The notes beneath the pieces are model-generated. The model saw only the letters and a list, made by a program, of their open reading frames with translations. It did no database searches and was not told where the DNA came from. Shown in pieces: positions 16,737-25,156 of a stretch of DNA of 64,000 nt; position 1 is the stretch's first letter, and each line of letters opens with the position of its first letter. The position numbers and the translations under genes are program-made. Origin of the DNA: Elusimicrobia bacterium GWA2_66_18 (GTDB taxonomy: Bacteria; Elusimicrobiota; Elusimicrobia; UBA1565; UBA9628); NCBI GenBank assembly GCA_001799675.1, contig MGTX01000017.1, positions 82,623 to 146,622 on the forward strand, given 5' to 3'.

Positions 16737-18212
16737 ACCGACCCCGGCCGTCTGTTCATGTTCGGCGTCTATGGGCTGCGCCCCACCCGTTCGACCGTCT
16801 CTCTGTTCAAGTCCTCCGGCGCCATGGGCGTCCTCCTCCTCGCGCGCAACATCGACACCCCCGCGCAGGTCCGGGCATTCGTCGACGAACTCGAACAGCG
16901 CGTGGGACGCCCGCTGCTCGTCGCCGTCGACCATGAGGGCGGCTGGGTCCTGCGTTTCAAGAGCGGCGTGACCGCCTTCCCCGGCAACGCGGCCCTGGGA
17001 AAAGCCAAGGACCCCAAGCTCGCCTACGCCGTCGGCCGGCAGATGGCCCGCGAGTTGGCGCCGCTCGGCATACGGATGAACCTGGCCCCCGTTCTGGATG
17101 TTTCCACGGCCGTTTACAATCCCGGCATCGGCATGCGCTCCTTCGGAAACGACCCGAAACTGGCCGGCCGCTTGGGCGCGGCCTTCACGCGAGGGCTCCA
17201 AGACCACGGCCTATCAGCCTGCGCCAAGCACTTCCCCGGCAAGGGCGCGGCCACGGTGGACGCCCACGTGGACCTGCCCACGATCCGGATGCCGCGCGCG
17301 GCCTTCGCGCGCATCCACCTGCTCCCATTCCGCGCCGCCGTCCGCGCGGGCGTAGACGCCGTGATGACCTCGCACGTGCGTTTCCCCGCCTTTGACAAGG
17401 TTCCCGCCACCTTCTCGAGCCGGATCGTGCGCGACGTCCTTCGCCGGGAATTCGGCTACGACGGGCTCGTCGTCAGCGACGACCTGTGCATGGGCGCCGT
17501 CGCCAGGCGCTGGCCCGCGGCCCAGGCCGCCCGGATGTGCCTGGACGCCGGCCACGACGCGCTCATGATCGCGCACGACCTTCAGGGCATGCGCGACGCG
17601 GTCGACCTCCTGCGCGAATCCGCCGGCGCCGGTCTCGTCGACGAGGCCGCCTTGCGCGGGGCCGCCGAGCGCATCGAACGCCTCCTCCCGCGTCGGAGCG
17701 CCGACCGCCGGGCGGATCTCTCGCGGGGCAAGAGCCTGGCGCGCGTCATCGCCGAGGATGCGGTCAGCGTGGAACGCCGAGGAAAGGTCCGCCTGCCGAT
17801 CGGAACGGATGGGACGCTCGTGCTTGTTCCGGACTTTCGGCAAGTCCGCGAGCGCTTTACTTTCGAAGGAGGGCCCGAACAGCCGGAGACCTTGGTCCGA
17901 CGGCTGGCGCGCGGCGCCGCGGCGGCACGGACTCCCATCGAGACCACGGACCTGGGACGGCTCGATGAGGCCGTCCGCCGGGCCGAGACGATCTTGTTTC
18001 TCTGTTTCGAAGCTCGACGCTTCCCCGGACAGGCCGCCGTCTTGAAGCTCCTGTCCAAGAAGGCCGCGGACCGCACGGCGACGGTCCTAATCCGCTCGTC
18101 TGGGGACTTGGACCTCTGCCCTGAAGACATGACCGTCGTCGACGCGCGCGGCTACCGCCTCGCCTCGCTCGAAGCCGCCCTGCGCCGCGTCCTGCCCATG
18201 GAGAAACGATGA
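16734..18212 (+). CDS. nagZ: Glycoside hydrolase family 3, beta-N-acetylhexosaminidase
   Basis: The 492-residue protein has a GH3 N-terminal barrel like NagZ: GGWVLRF, NLAPVLDV, the NagZ loop KHFPGKGAATVDAH (around residue 165, with the catalytic His region) and the nucleophile in VSDDLCMGAV. NagZ removes N-acetylglucosamine from anhydro-muropeptides during peptidoglycan recycling. It is longer than cytoplasmic NagZ (about 340 residues); the extra C-terminal domain (about 330-492) resembles the second domain of two-domain GH3 enzymes such as Bacillus NagZ/YbbD. No clear signal peptide is seen. The start is GTG, placed six bases after a TAGACT box. The stop overlaps the next gene as ATGA. Confidence 0.87.
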   Translation: MTDPGRLFMFGVYGLRPTRSTVSLFKSSGAMGVLLLARNIDTPAQVRAFVDELEQRVGRPLLVAVDHEGGWVLRFKSGVTAFPGNAALGKAKDPKLAYAVGRQMARELAPLGIRMNLAPVLDVSTAVYNPGIGMRSFGNDPKLAGRLGAAFTRGLQDHGLSACAKHFPGKGAATVDAHVDLPTIRMPRAAFARIHLLPFRAAVRAGVDAVMTSHVRFPAFDKVPATFSSRIVRDVLRREFGYDGLVVSDDLCMGAVARRWPAAQAARMCLDAGHDALMIAHDLQGMRDAVDLLRESAGAGLVDEAALRGAAERIERLLPRRSADRRADLSRGKSLARVIAEDAVSVERRGKVRLPIGTDGTLVLVPDFRQVRERFTFEGGPEQPETLVRRLARGAAAARTPIETTDLGRLDEAVRRAETILFLCFEARRFPGQAAVLKLLSKKAADRTATVLIRSSGDLDLCPEDMTVVDARGYRLASLEAALRRVLPMEKR

Positions 18213-19225
18213 TCGCCCGACTCGTCCTGCTCGCCGCATTCGCCGCCTCCGCCCAGACCGCGGGGCCGACCGTGACCATGCTCAAGGAGCGCTTCGTCTC
18301 CTCCGTCGAGGACGCCGACCGGGCCGCGACCCTGGATCTCCTCGCCAAGACCGCCCCCAACTCGGGGCAGGATGTCGCCGCGCTCTTCGACCTCTTCTCG
18401 CGCGACGCGACCCCGGCGGTGCGCCAGGCGGCGATGGACTCGTTGACGCTCATCGCGCGCGACAGCCCCCAACTCGAGCCCATTTTCGTCAACTACCTCA
18501 ATCAGCCCGAGCCCGAGGCCCAACTCTTCGGGGTCAACGGCGCCTTCCGCCTGCGCGCGCGCTCGGCCCTGCCCCAGATCTGGGCGATCGCCAAGAGACG
18601 CTTCACCTTACCCACCGCCTCCGCGACCGCCGTGCTCTCCGAGCGCAACGCCTGGTGGACTCAATACGAGGCCCTCTCCGCCCTGGCCCAGTGGGAGGGC
18701 AAGAAGACCCTGTCCCTTCTCCGGAGCAAGGCCGACGAGAGCCCCTCCGTGGCCGGCCTCCTGGGGCGCTTCTTCTGGAGCCAAACCCTCCCGGAGTTGG
18801 GGATGTGGTCGAGATCGGACGACGCCGTCACCCGTCAAAAGGCCTCCGAGGCCGCCCGCGCGCCCATCCCTCCGGCCGACGCGCGCGCCACGCGCGACGC
18901 GATGCTGGCCCTGATGAAGGACCCCCTCAACGATGAGGAACTCCGCCACCAACTGGCGCTCAAGATCGGAGCCTGCTCGGACGACGCCGAAGCCGAGACC
19001 CTCGTCGCGGAGCACGACCAGGCCGCCGACGAGCGTGCGCGCCTGTTGTGGGCCGCCGCCGCCTTCGCGTCCCGGAGCAATAAGGTCGTCCCCCTCCTGG
19101 TCCGCTATGCCCGTCAATCGCCGGACGAACTCTCCCGTCGCGCCGCCCTCGCCCAACTAGCCGACATGCTCGGTCCCGACCAGGCCGGGGCCCTCCTCGA
19201 GGACGGGAAAAAGCCCGACAAATAA
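18209..19225 (+). CDS. Secreted HEAT-repeat-like protein
   Basis: The 338-residue product starts with a short signal peptide (MIARLVLLAAFAASAQ). The mature part is a row of helical hairpins of HEAT type, for example the repeat with TPAVRQAAMDSLTLIA. HEAT arrays usually bind protein partners; no enzyme motif is seen. Translation is coupled to nagZ by ATGA. The pairing may point to a role in cell-wall recycling or envelope assembly, but this is guesswork from position. Confidence 0.7.
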   Translation: MIARLVLLAAFAASAQTAGPTVTMLKERFVSSVEDADRAATLDLLAKTAPNSGQDVAALFDLFSRDATPAVRQAAMDSLTLIARDSPQLEPIFVNYLNQPEPEAQLFGVNGAFRLRARSALPQIWAIAKRRFTLPTASATAVLSERNAWWTQYEALSALAQWEGKKTLSLLRSKADESPSVAGLLGRFFWSQTLPELGMWSRSDDAVTRQKASEAARAPIPPADARATRDAMLALMKDPLNDEELRHQLALKIGACSDDAEAETLVAEHDQAADERARLLWAAAAFASRSNKVVPLLVRYARQSPDELSRRAALAQLADMLGPDQAGALLEDGKKPDK

Positions 19226-19227
19226 GC

Positions 19228-19242
19228 TAATCTAAAAGAATG
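19228..19242 (+). promoter_or_regulatory. -10 box directly before the GAF/HD-GYP gene
   Basis: TAATCT (19228-19233), AAAAGA and ATG at 19240 repeat the six-base spacing seen elsewhere. No good -35 match lies 16-18 bases upstream. It would serve a 12-gene run ending at 28870. Confidence 0.4.
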
Positions 19243-20481
19243 CCGGTCTCGGTTCTTTTCTGGCTTCCAGCGGCCTTGAGTGCGGGGCTTCTGGTCGCCC
19301 TGGTGGTGGTCTTGCTCCGTCTGTATTCCTTAGAAGTGGCCGCGTCCAGGCCCGGCTCGGCCCCCGCCGCCCCCGAAGGCTGGAGCAAGCTCGACGAACT
19401 CCTCACCATGCTCCTGGCCCTGCAGGAGCACGGCGTCTCCCACTCCGGCGCGGTCTCGCGTGAGGACTTCGGCAACGCGGTCTTGGATTGCGCCTGCCGC
19501 CTCATGAAGTGCGACCGCGGCTCGGTCATGATGTGGGACGAACGAGAAGTATGCCTCAAGATCGTCGCCGCGCGCACCCCCATGCACCGGACCCAACAAC
19601 TTTTCCTTAAGTCCGGCGAGGGCGTGGCCGGCAAGGCCTTCTCCTCGGGCCAATCCATCTTCATCGCCGACCCGGCCGGCGACCCCCGCTACGTGGCCCC
19701 CGCGGCGGGAGACGTGGAGCCTTTCGTCTCCATCCCGCTTCTCGTCAAGGGTAAGCCCATCGGCGTGCTGAACCTGCACGCCAGCGAAGGCGCGGAGCCC
19801 TTCAGCGACTACAACGTCAAGTTCCTCGGCATCCTCGCCGGCGAGGCCGCGGTGATGATCCACAACATGGACCTCTTCGACAGCCTCCAGACCTTCTATC
19901 TGGAGATGGTCCAGACCCTGGCCCGCGCCGTGGACTCCAAGGACGCCTACACCCATGAACACTCCGACCGCGCTCGAGTGAAGGCCCGCCGCGTCGCGCA
20001 CGAACTAAACCTTCCCGACCAGATGGTCCGCTACATCGAGTACGCCGCGCTCCTGCACGACATCGGCAAGATCGGCATCGACGAGGCCATCCTCCTCAAA
20101 CCGGGCAAGCTCACCCCCGAAGAGTACGAACAGATGAAAAAGCACCCGATCATCGGCCACCAGATCCTCTCCCCCGTCAAATATTTGGGCCCGGTGGCCC
20201 AAATGGTCCTTTATCACCAGGAGTGGTACGATGGCCGCGGCTATCCCGAAGGCCTCAAGGGCGAGGAGATCCCGCTCGGCTCGCGCATCGTCGCGGTCCT
20301 AGACGCCTGGGACGCGATGACGTCCGACCGCCCCTACCGCAAGGCCCTGGGCAAGGACATCGCCATCAGCGAGCTCAAGAAGGGCTCCGGCACCCAATTC
20401 GACCCCAAGGTGGTGGAAACCTTCCTCCTTCTCGAATCGTCGGACTGGTCGGCGGAACCCGCGGACCGCGCCCCCCGCTGA
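19240..20481 (+). CDS. Membrane-anchored GAF/HD-GYP phosphodiesterase
   Basis: The 413-residue protein has one N-terminal transmembrane helix (about 6-28), a GAF sensor domain (about 75-205) and an HD-GYP domain (about 220-395). Key residues are intact: LLHDIGKIG (HD 273-274), YHQEWYDGRGYP (GYP 334-336) and LDAWDAMTSDRPYR. It should degrade cyclic-di-GMP at the inner membrane, tuned by a small ligand or protein bound to GAF. It is the second HD-GYP protein of the window; no GGDEF synthase is present here. Its stop overlaps the rsmI start by one base (TGATG). Confidence 0.92.
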   Translation: MPVSVLFWLPAALSAGLLVALVVVLLRLYSLEVAASRPGSAPAAPEGWSKLDELLTMLLALQEHGVSHSGAVSREDFGNAVLDCACRLMKCDRGSVMMWDEREVCLKIVAARTPMHRTQQLFLKSGEGVAGKAFSSGQSIFIADPAGDPRYVAPAAGDVEPFVSIPLLVKGKPIGVLNLHASEGAEPFSDYNVKFLGILAGEAAVMIHNMDLFDSLQTFYLEMVQTLARAVDSKDAYTHEHSDRARVKARRVAHELNLPDQMVRYIEYAALLHDIGKIGIDEAILLKPGKLTPEEYEQMKKHPIIGHQILSPVKYLGPVAQMVLYHQEWYDGRGYPEGLKGEEIPLGSRIVAVLDAWDAMTSDRPYRKALGKDIAISELKKGSGTQFDPKVVETFLLLESSDWSAEPADRAPR

Positions 20482-21164
20482 TGCTGTACGTGGTCCCCAC
20501 ACCGCTCGGCAATCTCGAAGACATGAGCGCCCGCGCCCTGCGCGCGCTCAAGGAGTCGTCCACCGTGTTCTGCGAGGACACGCGCCGCACGCGCGCGCTC
20601 ATGTCGCACTTCGGCCTGTCCACGCCGCTCGAGCGCTACGACGAAAACGACGAGCGCTCGATCGAGAAGCTCCTGGGACGCGTCCGGCGTGGAGACGACG
20701 TCAGTCTCGTGTCGGACGGGGGCTGCCCCGGCGTCTCGGACCCCGGCCGGCGCGTGGTCGCGGCGGCGCGCCGCGAGGGTTTGCCCGTGACGGCCCTCCC
20801 CGGCCCCTCGGCCGTCGCCTGCGCCGTGGCCGGCTCCGGCCTGCCGGGCGATTCCTTCGTCTTCCTGGGCTTCCTGCCGCGCGCCGCCTCCAAACGCCGG
20901 CGGATCCTCGAAGCGGCCAAGGCCCTGGAGCGGACCATCGTCGTCTACGAATCCCCCTTCCGCGTCAGAGAGCTCCTCGATGACGCCGAGGCCGCCCTCG
21001 GGCCCGCGGCGCAGTGCGTGGCCGCGCGCGAACTCTCCAAGGTCCACGAGGAATTCGTTCACGGCAGCGTCGCCTCGGTGCGTTCGGCCTTCGCCGAACG
21101 CTCCCCGATACTGGGTGAATTCGTCCTTCTCTTCCATCCCCAGGCGGAGCCCGAGAATGCCTGA
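20481..21164 (+). CDS. rsmI: 16S rRNA 2'-O-ribose C1402 methyltransferase
   Basis: The 227-residue product has the tetrapyrrole-methylase fold typical of RsmI: VVPTPLGNLEDMS at the N-terminus, FCEDTRRTRALMSHF, LVSDGGCPGVSDPG, LPGPSAV, FLGFLPR and VYESPFRV. It methylates the 2'-OH of C1402 in the ribosomal decoding centre using S-adenosylmethionine. It is at the short end of the family and seems to lack the extra C-terminal segment of the Escherichia coli protein. The ATG at 20481 is within the TGATG junction with the previous gene; upstream in-frame codons back to 20223 belong to a shadow reading over the HD-GYP gene. Confidence 0.94.
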   Translation: MLYVVPTPLGNLEDMSARALRALKESSTVFCEDTRRTRALMSHFGLSTPLERYDENDERSIEKLLGRVRRGDDVSLVSDGGCPGVSDPGRRVVAAARREGLPVTALPGPSAVACAVAGSGLPGDSFVFLGFLPRAASKRRRILEAAKALERTIVVYESPFRVRELLDDAEAALGPAAQCVAARELSKVHEEFVHGSVASVRSAFAERSPILGEFVLLFHPQAEPENA

Positions 21165-21801
21165 GACCCTCAAGACCTCCCCCGACGGCTCCCTGTCCGC
21201 CGCCGACGCCGCCAAGTCCGGCGCGGCGGCCAAGTCCTGCCGGATCGTCGCCTTCCCGACCGAGTCGTCCTACGCCCTGGGCTCGACGGGCCTCATCAAG
21301 GCGGCGACGCGGCGGCTCCTCCAGATCAAGGAGCGCTCCACGCTCAAGCCTCTCGCCGTCTTCGCGGCCTCGATTTCGGAGGCCAAAAAGTGGGTCGTAT
21401 GGACGCCCCTGGCCGACACGCTCGCCTGCGCCTTCTGGCCCGGAGCCGTCGCGCTCCTGCTCAAACCTACCGTGCAAGGGCGCCTGTTGACCTTCCCCGA
21501 GTACCCGAACGTCGCGATCCGCGTGCCGTCGCACCCGGCCGTCCGCGCGATGCTGGCCGCCTCGGGCACGCCGTGGGTGTGGACGAGCGCCAACAAGTCG
21601 GGGCAGCCGCCCCTGACGGACGCGGCCGGCGTCGCCGCCGCGCTGGGAGCCGAGATCGATATCCTCGTGGACGGCGGGACGGTTCCGAGCGGCGAACCGA
21701 CCGTCGTGGACGCGACGGGAGATAAGCCGAGGATCGTACGGCAGGGCATCGTCTCGGCCGAGCTGATACGGAGGAGCCCTGATGTCCACGACCCTCGCTG
21801 A
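21157..21801 (+). CDS. tsaC: L-threonylcarbamoyladenylate synthase (YrdC/Sua5 domain)
   Basis: The 214-residue YrdC-domain enzyme makes threonylcarbamoyl-AMP from threonine, bicarbonate and ATP for t6A37 modification of tRNAs reading ANN codons. Family features seen: [13 protein letters not shown] (variant of PTDTxYGL), a K-rich region [32 protein letters not shown] and the [10 protein letters not shown] nucleotide site. Translation likely starts at ATG 21157, overlapping rsmI by 8 bases; an open extension upstream is a shadow. No Sua5 C-terminal domain is present. It overlaps glyA by 20 bases. Confidence 0.9.
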   Translation: MPETLKTSPDGSLSAADAAKSGAAAKSCRIVAFPTESSYALGSTGLIKAATRRLLQIKERSTLKPLAVFAASISEAKKWVVWTPLADTLACAFWPGAVALLLKPTVQGRLLTFPEYPNVAIRVPSHPAVRAMLAASGTPWVWTSANKSGQPPLTDAAGVAAALGAEIDILVDGGTVPSGEPTVVDATGDKPRIVRQGIVSAELIRRSPDVHDPR

Positions 21802-23041
21802 GCAGGACCCCGAACTCCACGCCGCCATCGTCCGGGAGGCGCGCCGCCAGTCCGACAATCTGGAGCTCATCGCCTCCGAGAATTACGCCTCCGAGGCGGT
21901 CCTCGAGGCCCAGGGATCCCTGCTCACCAATAAGTACGCCGAGGGCTACCCGGGCAAGCGCTACTACGGCGGCTGCGAGTTCGTCGACCAGGCCGAGGCC
22001 CTGGCCATCGACCGCGCCAAGAAGCTCTTCGGCGCCGAGCACGCCAACGTCCAACCCCACTCCGGCTCGCAGGCGAACATGGCCATGTACCTGAGCGTCC
22101 TAAAACCCGGCGACACGGTCATGGGCCTCAACCTCGCCCACGGCGGCCATCTCTCTCACGGCCATCCCATGAACTTCTCGGGCAAGCACTACAAGATCGC
22201 GCCCATCGACGTCCGCAAGGACGACGAACTCATCGACTACGACAAGGCCGCCCAGGACGCCCGCGAGCAGAAGCCCAAGATCGTCTTCATGGGAGCCTCG
22301 AACTATTCAAGAGTCATCGACTGGACGCGCCTCAAGAAGATCGCCGACGATGTCGGCGCCTTGTTCGCGGCGGACATCGCGCATTACGCCGGACTCATCG
22401 CGGCGGGAGTCTATCCTTCCCCCGTAGGCGCGGCGGATTTCACGACCACGACGACCCATAAGACTTTGCGGGGTCCCCGGGGAGGGATGGTGATGTGCAA
22501 GACCGCCCATGCCGCGGCCTTGGACAAGATGGTCTTCCCGGGCATCCAAGGCGGCCCGTTGATGCACGTCGTCGCCGCCAAGGCCGTCTGCTTCGGCGAG
22601 GCGCTGCGCCCCGAGTTCAAGCAGTACCAGACCCAAGTCATCGCCAACGCGCGGCGTCTCTCCAAGTCCTTGGCCGACCAGGGCTTCCGCATCGTGGCCG
22701 GCGGGACCGACTGCCATCTCTTCTCCTTGGACTTGCGGCCGAAGAGCGCGACCGGCAAAGAGGCCGAAGAGGCTCTCGACAAGGCGGGGATCACCGTCAA
22801 CAAGAACGCGATCCCTTACGATCCGCAGAAACCCTTCATCGCCTCCGGCGTGCGCATCGGCACTCCCGCGCTCACGACCCGCGGCATGAAGGAAGCGGAG
22901 ATGGACGCGGTCGCCGGGCTCATCGACGAGGCCCTGAAGGTCCGCGCCGATGACGCCGCCTTGAAGCGCGTCAAGGAAGCGGTCACGGCGCTCTGCCGCC
23001 GCTTCCCCATCTATCCCGGGATCATGAGGAGTGTCGCATGA
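21782..23041 (+). CDS. glyA: Serine hydroxymethyltransferase
   Basis: The 419-residue PLP enzyme converts serine and tetrahydrofolate to glycine and methylene-tetrahydrofolate. Typical motifs are [37 protein letters not shown], the PLP-lysine segment [14 protein letters not shown], and [13 protein letters not shown] with TTRGM. Length is standard. A strong GGAGGAG lies five bases before the ATG, inside the end of tsaC, so glyA can be translated efficiently despite the 20-base overlap. Its stop overlaps the next gene as ATGA. Confidence 0.97.
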   Translation: MSTTLAEQDPELHAAIVREARRQSDNLELIASENYASEAVLEAQGSLLTNKYAEGYPGKRYYGGCEFVDQAEALAIDRAKKLFGAEHANVQPHSGSQANMAMYLSVLKPGDTVMGLNLAHGGHLSHGHPMNFSGKHYKIAPIDVRKDDELIDYDKAAQDAREQKPKIVFMGASNYSRVIDWTRLKKIADDVGALFAADIAHYAGLIAAGVYPSPVGAADFTTTTTHKTLRGPRGGMVMCKTAHAAALDKMVFPGIQGGPLMHVVAAKAVCFGEALRPEFKQYQTQVIANARRLSKSLADQGFRIVAGGTDCHLFSLDLRPKSATGKEAEEALDKAGITVNKNAIPYDPQKPFIASGVRIGTPALTTRGMKEAEMDAVAGLIDEALKVRADDAALKRVKEAVTALCRRFPIYPGIMRSVA

Positions 23042-23421
23042 TCGCCCAGATATTGCTGGCGGACGATGACCCCGACATCAGGGGGTTCATCGGCGATTAT
23101 CTGACGACGAAGGGTCACCGCATGATCCTCGCCGACGACGGCTTCCAACTGGCGGCGAAGGCGGCGGAGCACCGGCCGCACCTCATCATCACCGACGTCC
23201 AGATGCCCGGGGCCTACGGATCCTCCGCCTACCAGATACTGCAAAAAGACGAGAATACCCGGAACATCCCCCTGATCTTCATATCCGGCCATCCCTACGA
23301 GAGGGTGGCCCCGATCCTGCCGAACGACCCGAAAACGCGCTTCCTCCACAAACCGCTGGACCTCAAGAAACTCGAAGCGCTCATCGTCGAACTGCTGCCG
23401 ATGGGAGGTTACTGCCCATGA
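23038..23421 (+). CDS. Single-domain response regulator
   Basis: The 127-residue protein is a lone receiver domain: acidic pair in LLADDDPD (about 8-12), phosphoacceptor Asp in LIITDVQMP (about residue 53), Ser in FISGHP and the conserved Lys in LHKPLDL. There is no output domain, so it acts by protein contact, as CheY or Spo0F do. It is translationally coupled on both sides (ATGA with glyA, ATGA with mtnP), placing a signalling protein among metabolic genes. No dedicated kinase adjoins it. Confidence 0.9.
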   Translation: MIAQILLADDDPDIRGFIGDYLTTKGHRMILADDGFQLAAKAAEHRPHLIITDVQMPGAYGSSAYQILQKDENTRNIPLIFISGHPYERVAPILPNDPKTRFLHKPLDLKKLEALIVELLPMGGYCP

Positions 23422-24293
23422 AAAAAACGAAGAAGCCGTTCGCGAAGGTCGGAGTGATCGGAGGCAGCGGCCTCTATCGCTCCGACTCCATCAAGGACCC
23501 GCGCGAGCTGCGCCTGAAAACGCCTTTCGGCGCCCATTCCGGCCCCATCACCCTCGGCGAGCTCGAAGGCGTGCCCTGCGCCTTCCTGCCGCGCCACGGC
23601 CGCGGCCATGTCTACACGCCGACGGAACTGCCCCAGCGCGCCAACATGTGGGCGCTCAAGTCCCTGGGCGTCGAGCGCGTGCTGGCCTTCAGCGCCGTCG
23701 GCTCGCTCAAGGAAGAGTTGCCGCCGCGAACCTTCGTCTTCCCCGACCAACTGGTGGACCGCACCAAGAACCGCGTGCAGACCTTCTTCGGCGGCGGCGT
23801 GGTCGCGCACGTCGCGCTGAACCCGCCGTTCGCCCCGGAGCAGAACAAGATCGTCTACGAATGCGCCCGTGAGCTCGGCATCCCGTCCGCCTTCGGCGGG
23901 ACCTACTGCTGCATGGAAGGCCCGGCCTTCTCCACCAAAGCCGAGAGCGAGATGCACCGCGCCTGCGGCTTTTCCCTCATAGGCATGACCGCAGCCACCG
24001 AAGCCAAGCTCGCCCGCGAGGCGGAGTTGGTCTATTCCCAGGCCGCGATGGTCACCGACTACGACTGCTGGAAGGAGGGCACGGAGGTCCACATCGAGAT
24101 GATCGTGCAGAACCTCCACGCCAACTCCGCCAACGCCCAGCGCCTCATGCGCCTGGCCGTGCCGCGCATCGCCCGGGCGCCTCTCGAGCCGGCGTTCTCC
24201 GCGGCCCTCGCCGGAACCCTGTTCACGGACCCTCAACACCGCAACCGAGCAACGCTCAAGAAGCTCGATCTCCTCGTCGGCAAATACCTCTGA
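23418..24293 (+). CDS. mtnP: S-methyl-5'-thioadenosine phosphorylase
   Basis: The 291-residue product has the MTAP/PNP-type layout: VGVIGGSGLY at the N-terminus, FLPRHGRGH phosphate-binding region, YCCMEGPAFSTKAES and GMTAATEAKLAREAEL. It phosphorolyses methylthioadenosine to adenine and methylthioribose-1-phosphate in methionine salvage. TATDYDCW-like substrate region (VTDYDCWKE) supports MTA over inosine specificity. It is coupled by overlaps to the response regulator and to the cytidine deaminase gene (TGATG), giving a small nucleoside-salvage pair. Confidence 0.93.
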   Translation: MKKTKKPFAKVGVIGGSGLYRSDSIKDPRELRLKTPFGAHSGPITLGELEGVPCAFLPRHGRGHVYTPTELPQRANMWALKSLGVERVLAFSAVGSLKEELPPRTFVFPDQLVDRTKNRVQTFFGGGVVAHVALNPPFAPEQNKIVYECARELGIPSAFGGTYCCMEGPAFSTKAESEMHRACGFSLIGMTAATEAKLAREAELVYSQAAMVTDYDCWKEGTEVHIEMIVQNLHANSANAQRLMRLAVPRIARAPLEPAFSAALAGTLFTDPQHRNRATLKKLDLLVGKYL

Positions 24294-24748
24294 TGAGAAA
24301 GAAGAGGAACCGAGCCATCGACAGCCTCGTCCAAACCGCCGTCCAGGCGCAAAAACGGGCCTACTGCCCCTACTCGCGCTACCCCGTGGGGGCCGCCGTG
24401 CTCACGGACCGCGGACGCATCTTCGCCGGCTGCAACGTGGAGAACGCCTCCTACGGCCTGTCTATATGCGCCGAGCGCGCGGCCATCTGCCGCTCGGTCG
24501 CTGGCGGGAACGACGTCATCCGGGCCGTCTGCGTCGTGGGAGCCGCGGCCAGGCCCTGCGGCGCCTGCCGCCAGGTGATGTACGAGTTCAGCGACAAGGA
24601 CACCGAACTCTATCTGGTGGACCTAGACCCCGCCACGGGCCGCCGCCGCATCGAGCGCACCACTGTCTTTAAGATGCTGCCGATGGCCTTCGACCCGCTG
24701 GCCTCGGGCCTGTTGCCCGCCAACCCGCGCACCAGCTCCAGGAGATGA
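24293..24748 (+). CDS. cdd: Cytidine deaminase
   Basis: The 151-residue enzyme deaminates cytidine and deoxycytidine. Zinc and catalytic motifs are present: GCNVENASYGLSICAERAAI (catalytic Glu after the first zinc Cys) and PCGACRQV (two zinc Cys). It is the small homotetrameric type. The ATG overlaps the mtnP stop by one base, and the stop overlaps the next frame in ATGA. Together with mtnP it suggests nucleoside salvage. Confidence 0.94.
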   Translation: MRKKRNRAIDSLVQTAVQAQKRAYCPYSRYPVGAAVLTDRGRIFAGCNVENASYGLSICAERAAICRSVAGGNDVIRAVCVVGAAARPCGACRQVMYEFSDKDTELYLVDLDPATGRRRIERTTVFKMLPMAFDPLASGLLPANPRTSSRR

Positions 24749-24750
24749 CC

Positions 24751-25152
24751 ATGAACGCCCCCGACGCCGAAGAACTGCGCCCCATCGTGGACTGGATCAA
24801 GAGCACCGACCTAGTCGAGGTCGCCTTCCGCAAGGCCGGCAAGGGCTTTGCTCTCGCCACGCCCGAGTCGCCCGTGCGCGTGCCGGAAGGCGCGCCCCCC
24901 GTCTCGCGCTTCATCCCGGTGTCCTCCGAAGCCGTGGGGATATTCCAGTGGGCCCAGCCGGGCAAGGCGCGCAAGGCCGAAGAGGGCGCGGCGGTCGTCG
25001 AAGGCGACGAGTTGGGCGTGGTGGTCTCCGGCTGCGGCGCAGCCAAACCCGTGAAGTCGCCCGCCGCCGGCCGCGTGGCAAAGTGCTTCGCCGAGGCCGG
25101 GCAAGCCGTGGAGTACGGTCAACCGCTCTTCCTGCTGGAACCGCGCCCCTAA
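24751..25152 (+). CDS. AccB-like biotinyl-carrier protein lacking the biotin lysine
   Basis: The roughly 133-residue product resembles the biotin carboxyl carrier protein of acetyl-CoA carboxylase. The N-terminal helix (ELRPIVDWIKSTDLVEVAF) and the C-terminal half-domain (AGQAVEYGQPLFLLE) match AccB well. Where AccB carries E-A-M-K-M with the biotinylated lysine, this protein has VVVSGCGAAK: aligning the GDxL and GRV anchors puts Cys (about residue 95) opposite Lys, with a one-residue shift possible. It therefore cannot be a normal biotin carrier. The first ATG (24745) touches its own AGGAG; the ATG at 24751 has six-base spacing and is preferred. It lies two genes before accC. A true accB is presumably elsewhere. 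Confidence 0.75.
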   Translation: MNAPDAEELRPIVDWIKSTDLVEVAFRKAGKGFALATPESPVRVPEGAPPVSRFIPVSSEAVGIFQWAQPGKARKAEEGAAVVEGDELGVVVSGCGAAKPVKSPAAGRVAKCFAEAGQAVEYGQPLFLLEPRP

Positions 25153-25156
25153 CGAT

